From the NCBI RefSeq assembly GCF_947488835.1, contig NZ_CANLBK010000003.1, positions 124,001 to 188,000 on the forward strand: a stretch of 64,000 nucleotides of DNA. Direction: 5' to 3'. This DNA comes from an uncultured Marinobacter sp. (GTDB taxonomy: Bacteria > Pseudomonadota > Gammaproteobacteria > Pseudomonadales > Oleiphilaceae). The position numbers and the translations under genes are program-made. Each line of letters begins with the position of its first letter. The stretch's first letter is position 1. This document shows, piece after piece, positions 43,961 through 52,801 of the stretch. The notes below the pieces were generated by a model, which had not been told where the DNA came from, ran no database searches, and worked only from the letters and a program-made list of their open reading frames with translations.

Positions 43961-44941
43961 ATGACTACCCATAAAGCCAGGAATCGCATTCCGTCCAGAA
44001 ATGTTGATGTCGATCATTCAACGTCTCTGGCTGCTGAAGAATCTACTGCGCCAGCAGGGCTTCAGACGATTCTCGACAATCTTGACGCTCTGGTTTATGT
44101 GGCAGACTTCGAAACTCACGAACTGCTCTACATGAATGCTTATGGCAGCAACATCCTAGGCAGCTTTCCAGAAGGGCAGAAGTGCTGGCAAATGCTGCAA
44201 AACACTGATGGCCCATGCAGTTTCTGCACAAACCACCTGCTGATTGACAGCTCGGGGGCCGCAACAGGCATTCATGTATGGGAATTCCAGAACCGGGTAG
44301 ACAAGCGCTGGTATCAGTGCCGTGATCAAGCCATTGAGTGGACAGATGGCCGCCTGGTTCGCCTGGAAATTGCCACCGATATTACCGACCGAAAGCACAT
44401 GGAAGTAGCTCTTCAGGATGCCCAGCAGGCAGCAGAAAAAGCATCCCTGCAGGATGAACTGACGCTCCTGAACAATCGGCGGGCTTTTTTCCAGTTTGGT
44501 GAACAACTCCTGCAACAGGCAAAACGAAGCCAGACACCTGTCGCCGCGATTATGTTCGATCTGGACCACTTCAAACAAATCAACGACAGCTTTGGCCACG
44601 AGGCCGGAGACGAGGTTCTCAGAGAGATCGGCAACCTGCTAAGGACCAGAGGGCGGGCATCTGACATAACCGCTCGCATCGGCGGCGAAGAGTTTGCACT
44701 GTTACTGCCTGACACCCATCAAGATCAAGCTCTGGAGCTGGCGGAACTGTTACGTCAAGCACTCCAGGCGCTCCGAGTTCAGTACAAACACGCAGAGTTG
44801 AGGCCAACCGCCAGCTTCGGTATCGCCATGCTGTCTAATGATGACGGCCGCCTTGAATCACTGCTTTCACGTGCCGATGAAGCCATGTACCTGTCCAAGG
44901 CCAAGGGTCGGGACAATGTCAGCGTACTCCCGCAGCTCTAA
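43961..44941 (+). CDS. PAS-GGDEF diguanylate cyclase with cysteine cluster
   Basis: 326 aa, soluble. A PAS domain (about 35-150) carries C75, C86 and C89 (KCWQML, then GPCSFC), a cluster seen in some redox- or metal-responsive PAS domains. A short coiled coil leads to the GGDEF domain with intact GGEEF and an RASD inhibition site at the proper distance. It is therefore predicted to be an active, feedback-inhibited cyclase. The signal could be redox state, which would match the CSS-type phosphodiesterase at 19.6 kb. It ends at a hairpin shared with the thioesterase gene. Confidence 0.87.
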   Translation: MTTHKARNRIPSRNVDVDHSTSLAAEESTAPAGLQTILDNLDALVYVADFETHELLYMNAYGSNILGSFPEGQKCWQMLQNTDGPCSFCTNHLLIDSSGAATGIHVWEFQNRVDKRWYQCRDQAIEWTDGRLVRLEIATDITDRKHMEVALQDAQQAAEKASLQDELTLLNNRRAFFQFGEQLLQQAKRSQTPVAAIMFDLDHFKQINDSFGHEAGDEVLREIGNLLRTRGRASDITARIGGEEFALLLPDTHQDQALELAELLRQALQALRVQYKHAELRPTASFGIAMLSNDDGRLESLLSRADEAMYLSKAKGRDNVSVLPQL

Positions 44942-44961
44942 ACGGCTGGTTACGGCCGTTT
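44940..44961. terminator. Hairpin at convergent gene ends
   Basis: A 7-bp stem (AAACGGC with GCCGTTT) and 8-nt loop overlap both stop codons of the convergent cyclase and thioesterase genes. Confidence 0.4.
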
Positions 44962-45375
44962 GGTAACGGCCATAGTCAGGCGCGAGATACAGGTCGTTTT
45001 GCCTTCTTCGTTCGACATGCGAATCTCCCATACCTGGGTTGTGCTGCCAATATGAAGCGCCCTGGCCGTTCCGTACACCCAGCCCTTGGTAGCAGGGCGT
45101 ATGTGGTTGGCATTGATTTCCAGCCCCACTGCCACGGTACCGGGATCTTTCAAGCAGCAATTTGCCGCCATGCTGCCCAGCGTTTCCGCCAAAACCACCG
45201 ATGAACCACCATGCAAAATGCCAAATGGCTGAACCGTGCGCTCATCCACCGGTATCCGGCCTGTGACATAGTCATCACCAACTTCGGTGTATTCAATACC
45301 CATGTGGCTGACTGCTGTGTTCATGCTGGCCTTGGCCATTTGCTCAAGATCCGGTGTGCGGGTCCAGATTGCCAT
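44950..45375 (-). CDS. Hotdog-fold thioesterase (PaaI/YdiI-like)
   Basis: 141 aa. ILHGGSSVVLAETLGSMAA contains the catalytic glutamate region of the YdiI/MenI/PaaI group, and the fold's later block GLEINANHIRPATKG follows. It would hydrolyse aryl- or acyl-CoA thioesters in the cytoplasm. It is alone on the minus strand; the substrate is unknown. Confidence 0.87.
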   Translation of the reverse strand: MAIWTRTPDLEQMAKASMNTAVSHMGIEYTEVGDDYVTGRIPVDERTVQPFGILHGGSSVVLAETLGSMAANCCLKDPGTVAVGLEINANHIRPATKGWVYGTARALHIGSTTQVWEIRMSNEEGKTTCISRLTMAVTKRP

Positions 45376-45420
45376 ACTGATAAAACTCTCTTACGGGTTG
45401 AATGAGTTGTCCGGTGGGCG

Positions 45421-46257
45421 CTATGGCTTAAGGGACATGTAACGGGCAGTATATTCGCTGACAAGTTCGTCCAGGCGGCCTGCGTTAACCAGTGTATACA
45501 GTCGATCAGCAATGCGCTCGCGGAGTTCAAACGTGTTGCAGCTTGAATTCTTGGAAAACGTAAAGAAAAGCCCCTCGGTACTGACCGGCACATCCAGGGC
45601 TACAAACTCATCCGCCAGCCCCAAGCGTTGCAGCTTCACCTGCCCCTGTAATCGCTCGTACAAAACGTAATCTATGCGCCCGGCAATTGCCATTTCAAAA
45701 GACTGCTCTATGGTTCGCACACCAACAATCTGCAAGTTATCTTCCGCATAGCGGTCAAAACCCTGGCCAAAGCTGTTGTTGATCAACGTGCTTCCGCGTT
45801 TGCCTTGCAAATCCGGCCAGTGGCGATACTCGAAAACCTTGTCCTTGGGCACCCAAATGGACGCAGCAAGGTTGGTAAAGGGCGGCAGCAGATAGTCCAT
45901 ATACTGGATGCGCTCAGATGTAATAAACGCGCCGGCAACCATATCCAGTTCACCAATCTTGGCAAGGCGCTGAACCCGTGCCCAGGACCCGAGGTTCTGA
46001 ACTTCAAGTTTCACCCCAAGGGACTCAAGGATTTCTCCCAGTAACGCTGTGACTGCTCCCGTGAGGTGCTCCGGTGCTCCGGGGTCCTCCCATAGAAGCG
46101 GTGGATACTCCGGGTTGCCGCTGACGGTCAAGGTTTTGCAGGTGGGCTTTTGCGCTGCGCTGCCCACACAAACAAGCATAAGAGCCAGCAGAAAAGTAAC
46201 AATTCTGGCAGAGACGGAAAGCGTCTTCTTTTTAAGGGCTAACACGTAAATGACCAT
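45421..46257 (-). CDS. Family-3 periplasmic solute-binding protein (orphan)
   Basis: About 278 aa. The start is ATG 46257, ahead of a signal peptide (KKKTLSVSARIVTFLLALML region); TTG 46275 and ATG 46272 are alternatives. The PBP_bac_3 pattern is visible (GNPEYPPLLWED, LGEILESLGVKLEV, LDMVAGAFITSERIQYMD). Two cysteines are retained near the ends of the mature protein. No ABC permease is nearby. It is paired 68 nt behind a second member of the family on the same strand. It may be a sensor or chemotaxis binding protein rather than part of a transporter. Confidence 0.8.
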   Translation of the reverse strand: MVIYVLALKKKTLSVSARIVTFLLALMLVCVGSAAQKPTCKTLTVSGNPEYPPLLWEDPGAPEHLTGAVTALLGEILESLGVKLEVQNLGSWARVQRLAKIGELDMVAGAFITSERIQYMDYLLPPFTNLAASIWVPKDKVFEYRHWPDLQGKRGSTLINNSFGQGFDRYAEDNLQIVGVRTIEQSFEMAIAGRIDYVLYERLQGQVKLQRLGLADEFVALDVPVSTEGLFFTFSKNSSCNTFELRERIADRLYTLVNAGRLDELVSEYTARYMSLKP

Positions 46258-46325
46258 CCTGCTCCCGGGCATCAAGCCACCTAAACGGGCCAGACCATAG
46301 TATTCTTCTGGCGGGCTCTCTCATA

Positions 46326-47078
46326 TTACTGAGCGTACTGATCCAAATACTTTAGTACCAGATCTTCATAGATGCCCTCGGCCTCAATCAGTTTGAACGC
46401 TGCCCTTATATCGTCCTCATACTCCAATACCGGCGACGCTTTGGCAACTGCAATCCATGATCGCTCTCCTGGCACAAAAAAAGGCGATATCTTCACCGGC
46501 ATACCCAGCTCGCGAAGTGTATAGATGCCAATGAGTTCGGGCACCACAACGACATCTACCCGTCCTTTTTCCATCATCAACATCAAATTCTCATAGCGGG
46601 GCGCGGGCTCTTTGCGCAACTGCCCATCGTTATCAAATTTCCGAAAGTAAGTAGAGCCTTCAAGAACTCCGATTGTTTTGCCATAGAGATCCGAATAGCG
46701 TTCAATTCGGTTGGCATCGTCAAAATACAGAAACAGTCGACGATCCGCTGGAAACGCCGGAACAACGAAGGTCATATAGGCTTCTCTTTCCGGGGTTTCC
46801 CGAGCGCCCAACATTACGTCTACCTCGCCCTTCTGTAACAGATTCAGCACTCTGCGGAAGGGCACTTCCCGATAGTGCGTTTTCCATCCGAGCCGATCCG
46901 TGATTTCCTTGAAAATCCCGACGTAAAGGCCTGAGGGCTCGCCGCCCTGTATAATCCGGTATGGCGGCGCGTGATTTGCAGCCACCGTAACCGTCAGGGC
47001 ACGAACGGTCTCGGTACCTTGTTGTGCTGCGGCAGAAAACGTTATCGCTGCCAGCAAAGCAACAATCAGTAATCGCAT
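46326..47078 (-). CDS. Family-3 periplasmic solute-binding protein (orphan)
   Basis: 250 aa. The start is ATG 47078, with AGGAGA about 9 nt upstream, giving a signal peptide that ends near SAAAQ. The pattern APPYRIIQGG, GLYVGIFKEI, VLNLLQKGEVDVMLG and ETPEREAYM is standard for amino-acid-type binding proteins. It is a relative of, and probably co-transcribed with, the following gene; no permease or ATPase is in reach. A 16-bp inverted repeat lies just upstream. Confidence 0.82.
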   Translation of the reverse strand: MRLLIVALLAAITFSAAAQQGTETVRALTVTVAANHAPPYRIIQGGEPSGLYVGIFKEITDRLGWKTHYREVPFRRVLNLLQKGEVDVMLGARETPEREAYMTFVVPAFPADRRLFLYFDDANRIERYSDLYGKTIGVLEGSTYFRKFDNDGQLRKEPAPRYENLMLMMEKGRVDVVVVPELIGIYTLRELGMPVKISPFFVPGERSWIAVAKASPVLEYEDDIRAAFKLIEAEGIYEDLVLKYLDQYAQ

Positions 47079-47108
47079 TGTTTGTTGTCTCCTGAACACC
47101 TTTGCAAA

Positions 47109-47124
47109 TCACTGCAGGCAGTGA
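47109..47124. promoter_or_regulatory. Inverted repeat upstream of tandem binding proteins
   Basis: TCACTGC-AG-GCAGTGA has 7-bp arms with a 2-nt spacer, 31-46 nt before the start codon of the minus-strand binding protein. A candidate operator. Confidence 0.35.
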
Positions 47125-47285
47125 AATGCATACAGAGTATAGACGCTCTCAGATCTGCACAGGGCCTGGTTGCGTAAAAAGGCCCAGGTCACTGAGGTTG
47201 AATTAACAGCCAGGCAACACAAGACACAGTAACAAGTCTGGTAAAAACAGGTGACTCTCACTTCGCGACAGAAAGGAACGGCTCT

Positions 47286-47969
47286 ATGAAGATCCTTATG
47301 GTACTTACGTCACACAGCCAAATGGGCGACACCGGGCATAAAACCGGATTTTGGCTCGAGGAATTCACCGCGCCCTACTATGTATTCCGTGATGCTGGCG
47401 CAGACATCACCATCGCGTCGCCAAAAGGCGGCAAACCACCGGTTGACCCTAACAGTGAAGCGGATGACGCGCTAACCGAATCCACCCACCGATTCCAGAA
47501 AGATGCCCACGCCAAGGAAGCTCTCGCCAGCACAAAAGTACTGAGCAACGTGGACATGAACGAATTTGACGCCATTTTTTACCCGGGTGGTCATGGCCCG
47601 CTGTGGGATCTGGTGAACGACAAAACCTCCATTGCCCTGATCAAGAGCGCCTACGAACAGGACAAAGTAATCGGTGCCGTATGCCATGCACCGGCGGTAT
47701 TCAAACATGTGGAAATCAAACCAGGCCAGAATCTGGTTGGCGGCAAGCAGGTGACAGGCTTCAGCAACAGTGAAGAAGAGGCGGTTGGCCTGGCAACCAT
47801 CGTACCTTTCCTGTTGGAGGATATGCTGAAAGAAAATGCCGGAACCTACTCCAAAGGCGACGACTGGGCTCCGCACATCGTTGTGGATGGCAAGTTAATC
47901 ACTGGCCAGAACCCGGCTTCATCCGAAGGTGCAGCCAAGGCAATGGTGCAGACGCTTCAGCAAGACTGA
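47286..47969 (+). CDS. DJ-1/PfpI family protein, Hsp31/glyoxalase III-like
   Basis: 227 aa. The nucleophile elbow AVCHAPAVF contains the reactive cysteine followed by histidine; the acidic residue is in GFWLEEF near residue 25. FYPGGHGPLWDL is the family hallmark. Members act as glutathione-independent glyoxalases or protein/nucleotide deglycases in the cytoplasm. AAAGGAA precedes the ATG. It ends at a strong terminator. Confidence 0.88.
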   Translation: MKILMVLTSHSQMGDTGHKTGFWLEEFTAPYYVFRDAGADITIASPKGGKPPVDPNSEADDALTESTHRFQKDAHAKEALASTKVLSNVDMNEFDAIFYPGGHGPLWDLVNDKTSIALIKSAYEQDKVIGAVCHAPAVFKHVEIKPGQNLVGGKQVTGFSNSEEEAVGLATIVPFLLEDMLKENAGTYSKGDDWAPHIVVDGKLITGQNPASSEGAAKAMVQTLQQD

Positions 47970-47983
47970 AACCGTTAACGCAG

Positions 47984-48020
47984 GCCCCGGCTTGGCGCCA
48001 TACCTGGCCGGGGCACTTTT
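47984..48020 (+). terminator. Rho-independent terminator after DJ-1/PfpI gene
   Basis: An 8-bp GC-rich stem (GCCCCGGC with GCCGGGGC), 15-nt loop and following ACTTTT, 14 nt after the stop codon. Confidence 0.6.
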
Positions 48021-48106
48021 GCCACCATGATGTCTGGCAATTAACCATCAAGACTCGCCAGTCTGTGCTAACTTTTGAGGAACATCTCAAAAGGCTGGCT
48101 TCTTCC

Positions 48107-48835
48107 ATGAGTAATCCAAAACACACCCTTTTCTGGATGACATTTTTTCTGGCGGTTGTTGCCATTGTCGGCGTGTTGGTCCACAAACCTCTGGCCACCG
48201 CGTTTATGGCGAACTGGGTCTTCAACCTGTTAATTGTGGGCGTACTGATTGTCGGCATCGGCCTCACCTATCGGCAGGTATTCGTGCTGTTCCCCGAACT
48301 GCGCTGGATTGCCCAGTTCCGCACAGGCCACTCCGGTCTTTCGGTGCTTGAAGAGCCCCGGCTGCTCAAGCCACTGGCACGGCAGCTAGGCGAAGACGCC
48401 AAGCGTGATCGTTTCACTCTATCAACCATGTCACTAAGAACCGTTCTGGATGGCATTCATTCAAGAATGGACGAACAGCGGGAAATCACACGCTACTTCA
48501 TTAACTTGCTGGTGTTTCTCGGCCTGCTCGGAACCTTCTGGGGGTTGCTTGGCACCATCAATGCCGTTGGCGAGGTCATTACCAATCTGGATATGGGTCA
48601 GGGTGACTTCGGCAGGGTATTTGCGGATCTTCAGACGGGATTGCTGACGCCCTTGCAGGGTATGGGCACGGCATTCAGCTCATCACTGCTCGGTCTTGGG
48701 GGCTCGCTGATCCTGGGTTTTCTCGACATTCAGGCGGGCCACGCCCAGAACCGTTTTTACGACGGCCTGGAGGAGTGGCTAACCGGCGTGACCAACCTGC
48801 TAGACCCATTCACTAGCAATGAACGCCAGCCATGA
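48107..48835 (+). CDS. MotA/TolQ/ExbB-type membrane proton channel subunit
   Basis: 242 aa. ATG 48107 is chosen; an open GTG start 14 residues upstream is possible. Two helices near the N-terminus (about 5-50) are followed by a cytoplasmic loop and two later helices (about 140-165 and 185-210), with NLLVFLGLLGTFWGLLGTIN and GMGTAFSSSLLGLGGS, the core of the MotA/ExbB fold. It lacks the long cytoplasmic domain of a flagellar MotA. It overlaps an OmpA-domain partner by ATGA. Such pairs exist widely outside flagellar clusters; the role is unknown. Confidence 0.82.
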   Translation: MSNPKHTLFWMTFFLAVVAIVGVLVHKPLATAFMANWVFNLLIVGVLIVGIGLTYRQVFVLFPELRWIAQFRTGHSGLSVLEEPRLLKPLARQLGEDAKRDRFTLSTMSLRTVLDGIHSRMDEQREITRYFINLLVFLGLLGTFWGLLGTINAVGEVITNLDMGQGDFGRVFADLQTGLLTPLQGMGTAFSSSLLGLGGSLILGFLDIQAGHAQNRFYDGLEEWLTGVTNLLDPFTSNERQP

Positions 48836-49878
48836 TCGGATCCAGGCGCCGCAGCCGAAGCACTACCAACGTATGGCCGGGGTATGTAGACGCATTGTCG
48901 GCTCTGCTGATGCTGGTCATCTTCATGTTGTTGATCTACGTGGTCAGCCAGCTTTTCCTGTCTCAAACACTGTCTGACCGCAACTCCGAACTGGCCCGAC
49001 TGAACCAGCGCCTGAACGAAATATCGCAACTGCTGGGGCTGGAACAGAGCAAAACAGACGCGCTGGAACAACAAATACTCACGGCTCAAAGCAACTTCAG
49101 CGACAGCCAGGCTGAGAATCAGAACCTGCAAGACCGCCTGGCAGCCTCTCGCAATCGCCTGATGCAACAGACTGCTGATGCCGAAGCCCGCGCAGAAAGA
49201 CTGGCGAACATGAATCAGGAGCTGGATGACAAAGACGAACTCTCCGTCAGCCAGCAAAACATGATTCTGCAGCTGTCCAATCAGATTGCATCGCTGCAGA
49301 ACCAGTTGCGCCAGATAACCGCTGCCTTGAAGCTGCAAAAGGAGATGGCTGCAGATAAAGAAGGCGAGCTGGAGAACGTCAGCCGGCGTCTGAATACGCT
49401 GCTGGCTGAGCGCGTCAACGAACTGGAACAGTACCAGTCTGAATTCTTCTCCCGGTTGCGGAACATTCTGGCGGCCAATGAAAACATCCGCGTAGTTGGC
49501 GACCGCTTTCTGCTGCCTTCCGAACTGCTGTTCGCTTCCGGCTCAGCCAGCCTGGGCGCTGATGGTAAACGTGAGCTGGATAAGCTGGCCGAGGTGCTGC
49601 TGGATGTGGTTAAAACCATCCCCAAAGATCTTGACTGGATTCTGCGCATCGACGGCCACACCGACCTGATTCCCATCAACACACCGCAGTTTCCCTCCAA
49701 CCGGGAGCTATCAACCGCCCGTGCGGTAGCGGTCGTCCGCTATCTTGCAAATCAGGGTGTGCCCCAAAACCGCATGGTCGCTGCCGGATTTGGCGAGTTC
49801 TTCCCGGTTGCGAAAGGCACCGCGCCGGAGGCACTACAGAAAAACCGACGTATCGAAATCAAGCTGACGGACCGATAA
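48832..49878 (+). CDS. MotB-like protein: membrane helix, long coiled coil, OmpA peptidoglycan-binding domain
   Basis: 348 aa. A single helix (about 20-45, opening WPGYVDALSALLMLVIFML) carries the aspartate expected of an ion-conducting MotB/TolR/ExbD partner. It is followed by a long heptad-rich coiled coil (50-205) and a C-terminal OmpA domain (215-345; IDGHTDLIP, NRELSTARAVAVV, QKNRRIEI). The coiled coil is much longer than the linker of a flagellar MotB. Together with the upstream gene it forms an ion-driven, wall-anchored motor-like complex of unknown output. Confidence 0.85.
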   Translation: MIGSRRRSRSTTNVWPGYVDALSALLMLVIFMLLIYVVSQLFLSQTLSDRNSELARLNQRLNEISQLLGLEQSKTDALEQQILTAQSNFSDSQAENQNLQDRLAASRNRLMQQTADAEARAERLANMNQELDDKDELSVSQQNMILQLSNQIASLQNQLRQITAALKLQKEMAADKEGELENVSRRLNTLLAERVNELEQYQSEFFSRLRNILAANENIRVVGDRFLLPSELLFASGSASLGADGKRELDKLAEVLLDVVKTIPKDLDWILRIDGHTDLIPINTPQFPSNRELSTARAVAVVRYLANQGVPQNRMVAAGFGEFFPVAKGTAPEALQKNRRIEIKLTDR

Positions 49879-50020
49879 TGTTTGTCCTTGCCGGCAAACA
49901 GAGTTGCCTTGTTCGAAACAGCATAAAGCTATAACCTGCTCAGCATCTGATCAGTTCTTCGTTATTAAGCGCTGGGCAACCACAGCACACCTATTCGCTT
50001 TCGATGCACTACTTGCTTAC

Positions 50021-52798
50021 ATGATCCGAAACACCCTGTTCGCTTTACTTTTACTGCTACCAGCGTCACTACTAGCCAGTGCTGGGCAGGGCTCTCCCTC
50101 AATCCTCAATGTTGGCTTTTATTATGGGCTTGAAGCGCCCATTGGCAGCCTATATGCCTATGATTGGCTGGTGCTGCAACCAACCCAGACCTCCGATGCT
50201 CGCTTGGACTTTCTTAACCTGGGCAACACCCGCCCCATTGCCTACCTCAGCGCTGGAGAAATGGCCCACTCTGACCAAGCCATAAAAACCCTGGGCAAAG
50301 GTTGGGTATTGGGCGAGAACACGGCCTGGAAGAGCTATGTTCTGGATATCCGAAGGGCTGATGTTCGGGCTTTCATGCTCGACGACGTGGTAACGCCTGC
50401 AATGACGCGTGGTTTCAGGGGTGTTTTTCTGGACACGCTCGACAGCCACCTGCTTACCGAAGAAGGCAAAAACAATCAGCAGGCGTTCGCCGATGCCCAG
50501 GCGCTACTGATAGCAAAAATCCGCGAACGTTTTCCAGAAAGCCGCATCATCATTAATCGCGGGTTTCATCTGCCCGAGCAGATCCATCAACAGGTTGATG
50601 CCCTTGCGTTTGAATCCTGGCGCAACGGCTACGAAGCCGGCGGACGGCGCTACTACCGCACGTCGGAACAAGACCGAGAATGGCTATCTGGCCAACTATC
50701 CCATTGGCGCGAGAATCACCCGAACACTCCCATCATTGCGATTGATTACGCTAAAAGCGGCGCTGAGGCGGTTGAGTTGTCTCAGCAGCTGGCACAAGAA
50801 GGATTTACGCCCTATGTCTCGGACCACGATCTAAATCGCCTTGGCCCCACACTGCCACCCATTAAGAAACGCCACATTCTGGTGTTTCACGATCTGCCCG
50901 AACACCAGGCAGATCAGAGTTCAGCTCACCGGCGCCTTGGCATCCTGTTAGAGCGCTTGGGGCTGGTACCAACTTATCGCTCTATTCTTCAGCCTTTCCT
51001 CAACGAACCTCTTGACGATCGTTACCTGGGCGCCGTGGTTTGGCGAGAAACCAACGCAAACGCATCAGCCTTTTGTCGCTGGCTTGGCCAATCACAATCC
51101 ACAGGCTTCCCGGTCGTTGTCTTTGGGCTCTCCCCCACATCCACCCCCTGCAAAGCCCTGATACAAAGCCGGCGACTGGCAGTCCCGGCTGGCAGCCTGG
51201 AACCTGCCGCTGCACACCCTTCTATGGGGAACTTTGAGAGCAAGCGCTTGCCCACAGGCACGCTCACGCCTCTGCCCCAGCCTCGCTTCGCCAGCAGCTG
51301 GCTGACGGTTGCAGACTCTTCCAGCAACAACTTCACCCCGGTTTACACCCATCCAACAGGCGGTGTAGCCATTGCGCCGTTCATTTTTGAAATGGGTCCT
51401 GATGATCAAGCCTATTGGCGATTTGATCCTTTCGGTTTCCTGAAAGAAGCACTTAAGCTGGACGATTTCCCTGCGATAGACAGCACCACAGAAAGTGGCC
51501 GCCGTATCCTCACTGCGCACATTGATGGCGACGGACTGGTATCTCGTGCGGAGCTACCCGGCAGCCCACTGGGATCAGAAGCTATTCAGGAACGAATCTT
51601 GAAAGTGTTCGACATCCCGCACACCATCTCGGTAATCGAAGCTGAGACCTCGCCGCAGGGGCTCTTCCCTACTGTTAGCCAAGAGGCAGAAGCCAGCGCC
51701 CGGGATATTTTGCGAATGGAGAATATTGAAGTTGCCTCGCATTCCTACAGCCATCCGTTTTTCTGGCAAATGGTTGAAGGCGGCGCTGCCATGGCCCCGG
51801 ACCCGGAAGACACTCTTTACGGCTACTCGATGGATGTACCTGGCTACACCCCTTCCTTGACCCGGGAAATAGACAGCTCAGTTGCCTACATTAATGAGCG
51901 TTTAGCCCCCAAGGACAAACCTGTTTCCGTGTTTCTCTGGACTGGAGATGCCCGCCCGGGGCCTGAGGCATTGAAAGCCACCAGGAAGTTAGGGCTAGTC
52001 AACGTAAACGGTGGTGATACGCGCCCGCTGCCTTATGCCTCGGAACTGGCCGGCGTATGGCCTGATGCCCGCCCTGTCGGTGATGAACTCCAGGTGTACG
52101 CCGCAACCATGAACGAGAACGTATACACCAACCTGTGGACAGGGCCGTTTTACGGCTTCAGGAATGTGGTTGATACCTTCAAGATTCTGGAAGCCCACAA
52201 CCGCTTGAAGCCTATCAGTATTTACTACCACTTTTACTCCGGCACCAAACCCGAAGCTTTAAAGGCGCTGAAAGAGGTTTACCAGTACGCCCTTTCGCAG
52301 CCGGTTACACCGTTGTATCTCAGCGACTATGCCAAGCGAGTTCAGGGGCAATACTACTCGGCGCTTTTGCAGCAGAGCGAAAACAGTTACCGCTGGCGCG
52401 GCATACGGCCACCTTCAACCGTGCGCATTAGTCAAAACCAGTATCCCGATATGGATCACAGTGAAGGCGTGGCGGGCTTTCACGACACTCGCAACCTGCG
52501 CTTTGTGCATCTCACGGGTGACAATCCGCTGCTGGTTCTATCTAGTAACCGGCCCACTGGCCCATTACTCGATTCAGCCAATGCTCAGATTGTGAGCTGG
52601 CAACGTAATCAGCGTGACGACAACTGGAAAGTACAACTGGAACTAAAGGGGTATCAGCCGCTGGAATTTGTTTTAACAGGCACGTCTCATTGCTCTATGG
52701 AAGGTACGCAGCTGTCCATTAGCAAGAAGCCAGAGGGTTTCGTCCAATTCAGCGCCAAAACACAGCATTCCGGCCGCTTCGAATTGGAGTGTGACTAA
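50021..52798 (+). CDS. pelA: Pel polysaccharide hydrolase/deacetylase PelA
   Basis: 925 aa (P. aeruginosa PelA is about 950). The start is ATG 50021, which begins a Sec signal (FALLLLLPASLLASA); earlier in-frame starts add an unlikely leader. An N-terminal glycoside-hydrolase domain has YLSAGEM and Glu198 in ALAFESW, aligned with the known catalytic Glu. A C-terminal CE4 deacetylase domain keeps Asp502 in HIDGDG and His574/His578 in HSYSHP, spaced as in P. aeruginosa. It trims and N-deacetylates Pel in the periplasm. First gene of pelABCDEFG, 142 nt after the MotB-like gene. Confidence 0.93.
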   Translation: MIRNTLFALLLLLPASLLASAGQGSPSILNVGFYYGLEAPIGSLYAYDWLVLQPTQTSDARLDFLNLGNTRPIAYLSAGEMAHSDQAIKTLGKGWVLGENTAWKSYVLDIRRADVRAFMLDDVVTPAMTRGFRGVFLDTLDSHLLTEEGKNNQQAFADAQALLIAKIRERFPESRIIINRGFHLPEQIHQQVDALAFESWRNGYEAGGRRYYRTSEQDREWLSGQLSHWRENHPNTPIIAIDYAKSGAEAVELSQQLAQEGFTPYVSDHDLNRLGPTLPPIKKRHILVFHDLPEHQADQSSAHRRLGILLERLGLVPTYRSILQPFLNEPLDDRYLGAVVWRETNANASAFCRWLGQSQSTGFPVVVFGLSPTSTPCKALIQSRRLAVPAGSLEPAAAHPSMGNFESKRLPTGTLTPLPQPRFASSWLTVADSSSNNFTPVYTHPTGGVAIAPFIFEMGPDDQAYWRFDPFGFLKEALKLDDFPAIDSTTESGRRILTAHIDGDGLVSRAELPGSPLGSEAIQERILKVFDIPHTISVIEAETSPQGLFPTVSQEAEASARDILRMENIEVASHSYSHPFFWQMVEGGAAMAPDPEDTLYGYSMDVPGYTPSLTREIDSSVAYINERLAPKDKPVSVFLWTGDARPGPEALKATRKLGLVNVNGGDTRPLPYASELAGVWPDARPVGDELQVYAATMNENVYTNLWTGPFYGFRNVVDTFKILEAHNRLKPISIYYHFYSGTKPEALKALKEVYQYALSQPVTPLYLSDYAKRVQGQYYSALLQQSENSYRWRGIRPPSTVRISQNQYPDMDHSEGVAGFHDTRNLRFVHLTGDNPLLVLSSNRPTGPLLDSANAQIVSWQRNQRDDNWKVQLELKGYQPLEFVLTGTSHCSMEGTQLSISKKPEGFVQFSAKTQHSGRFELECD

Positions 52799-52801
52799 TT
52801 A

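Noticed and set aside
48107..49878. Zorya-type antiphage system (ZorA/ZorB-like pair)
   Set aside because: The pair has channel and OmpA features but no ZorC, ZorD or ZorE helicase/nuclease-type genes follow; pelA comes next. ZorA also has a long cytoplasmic tail that is missing here.
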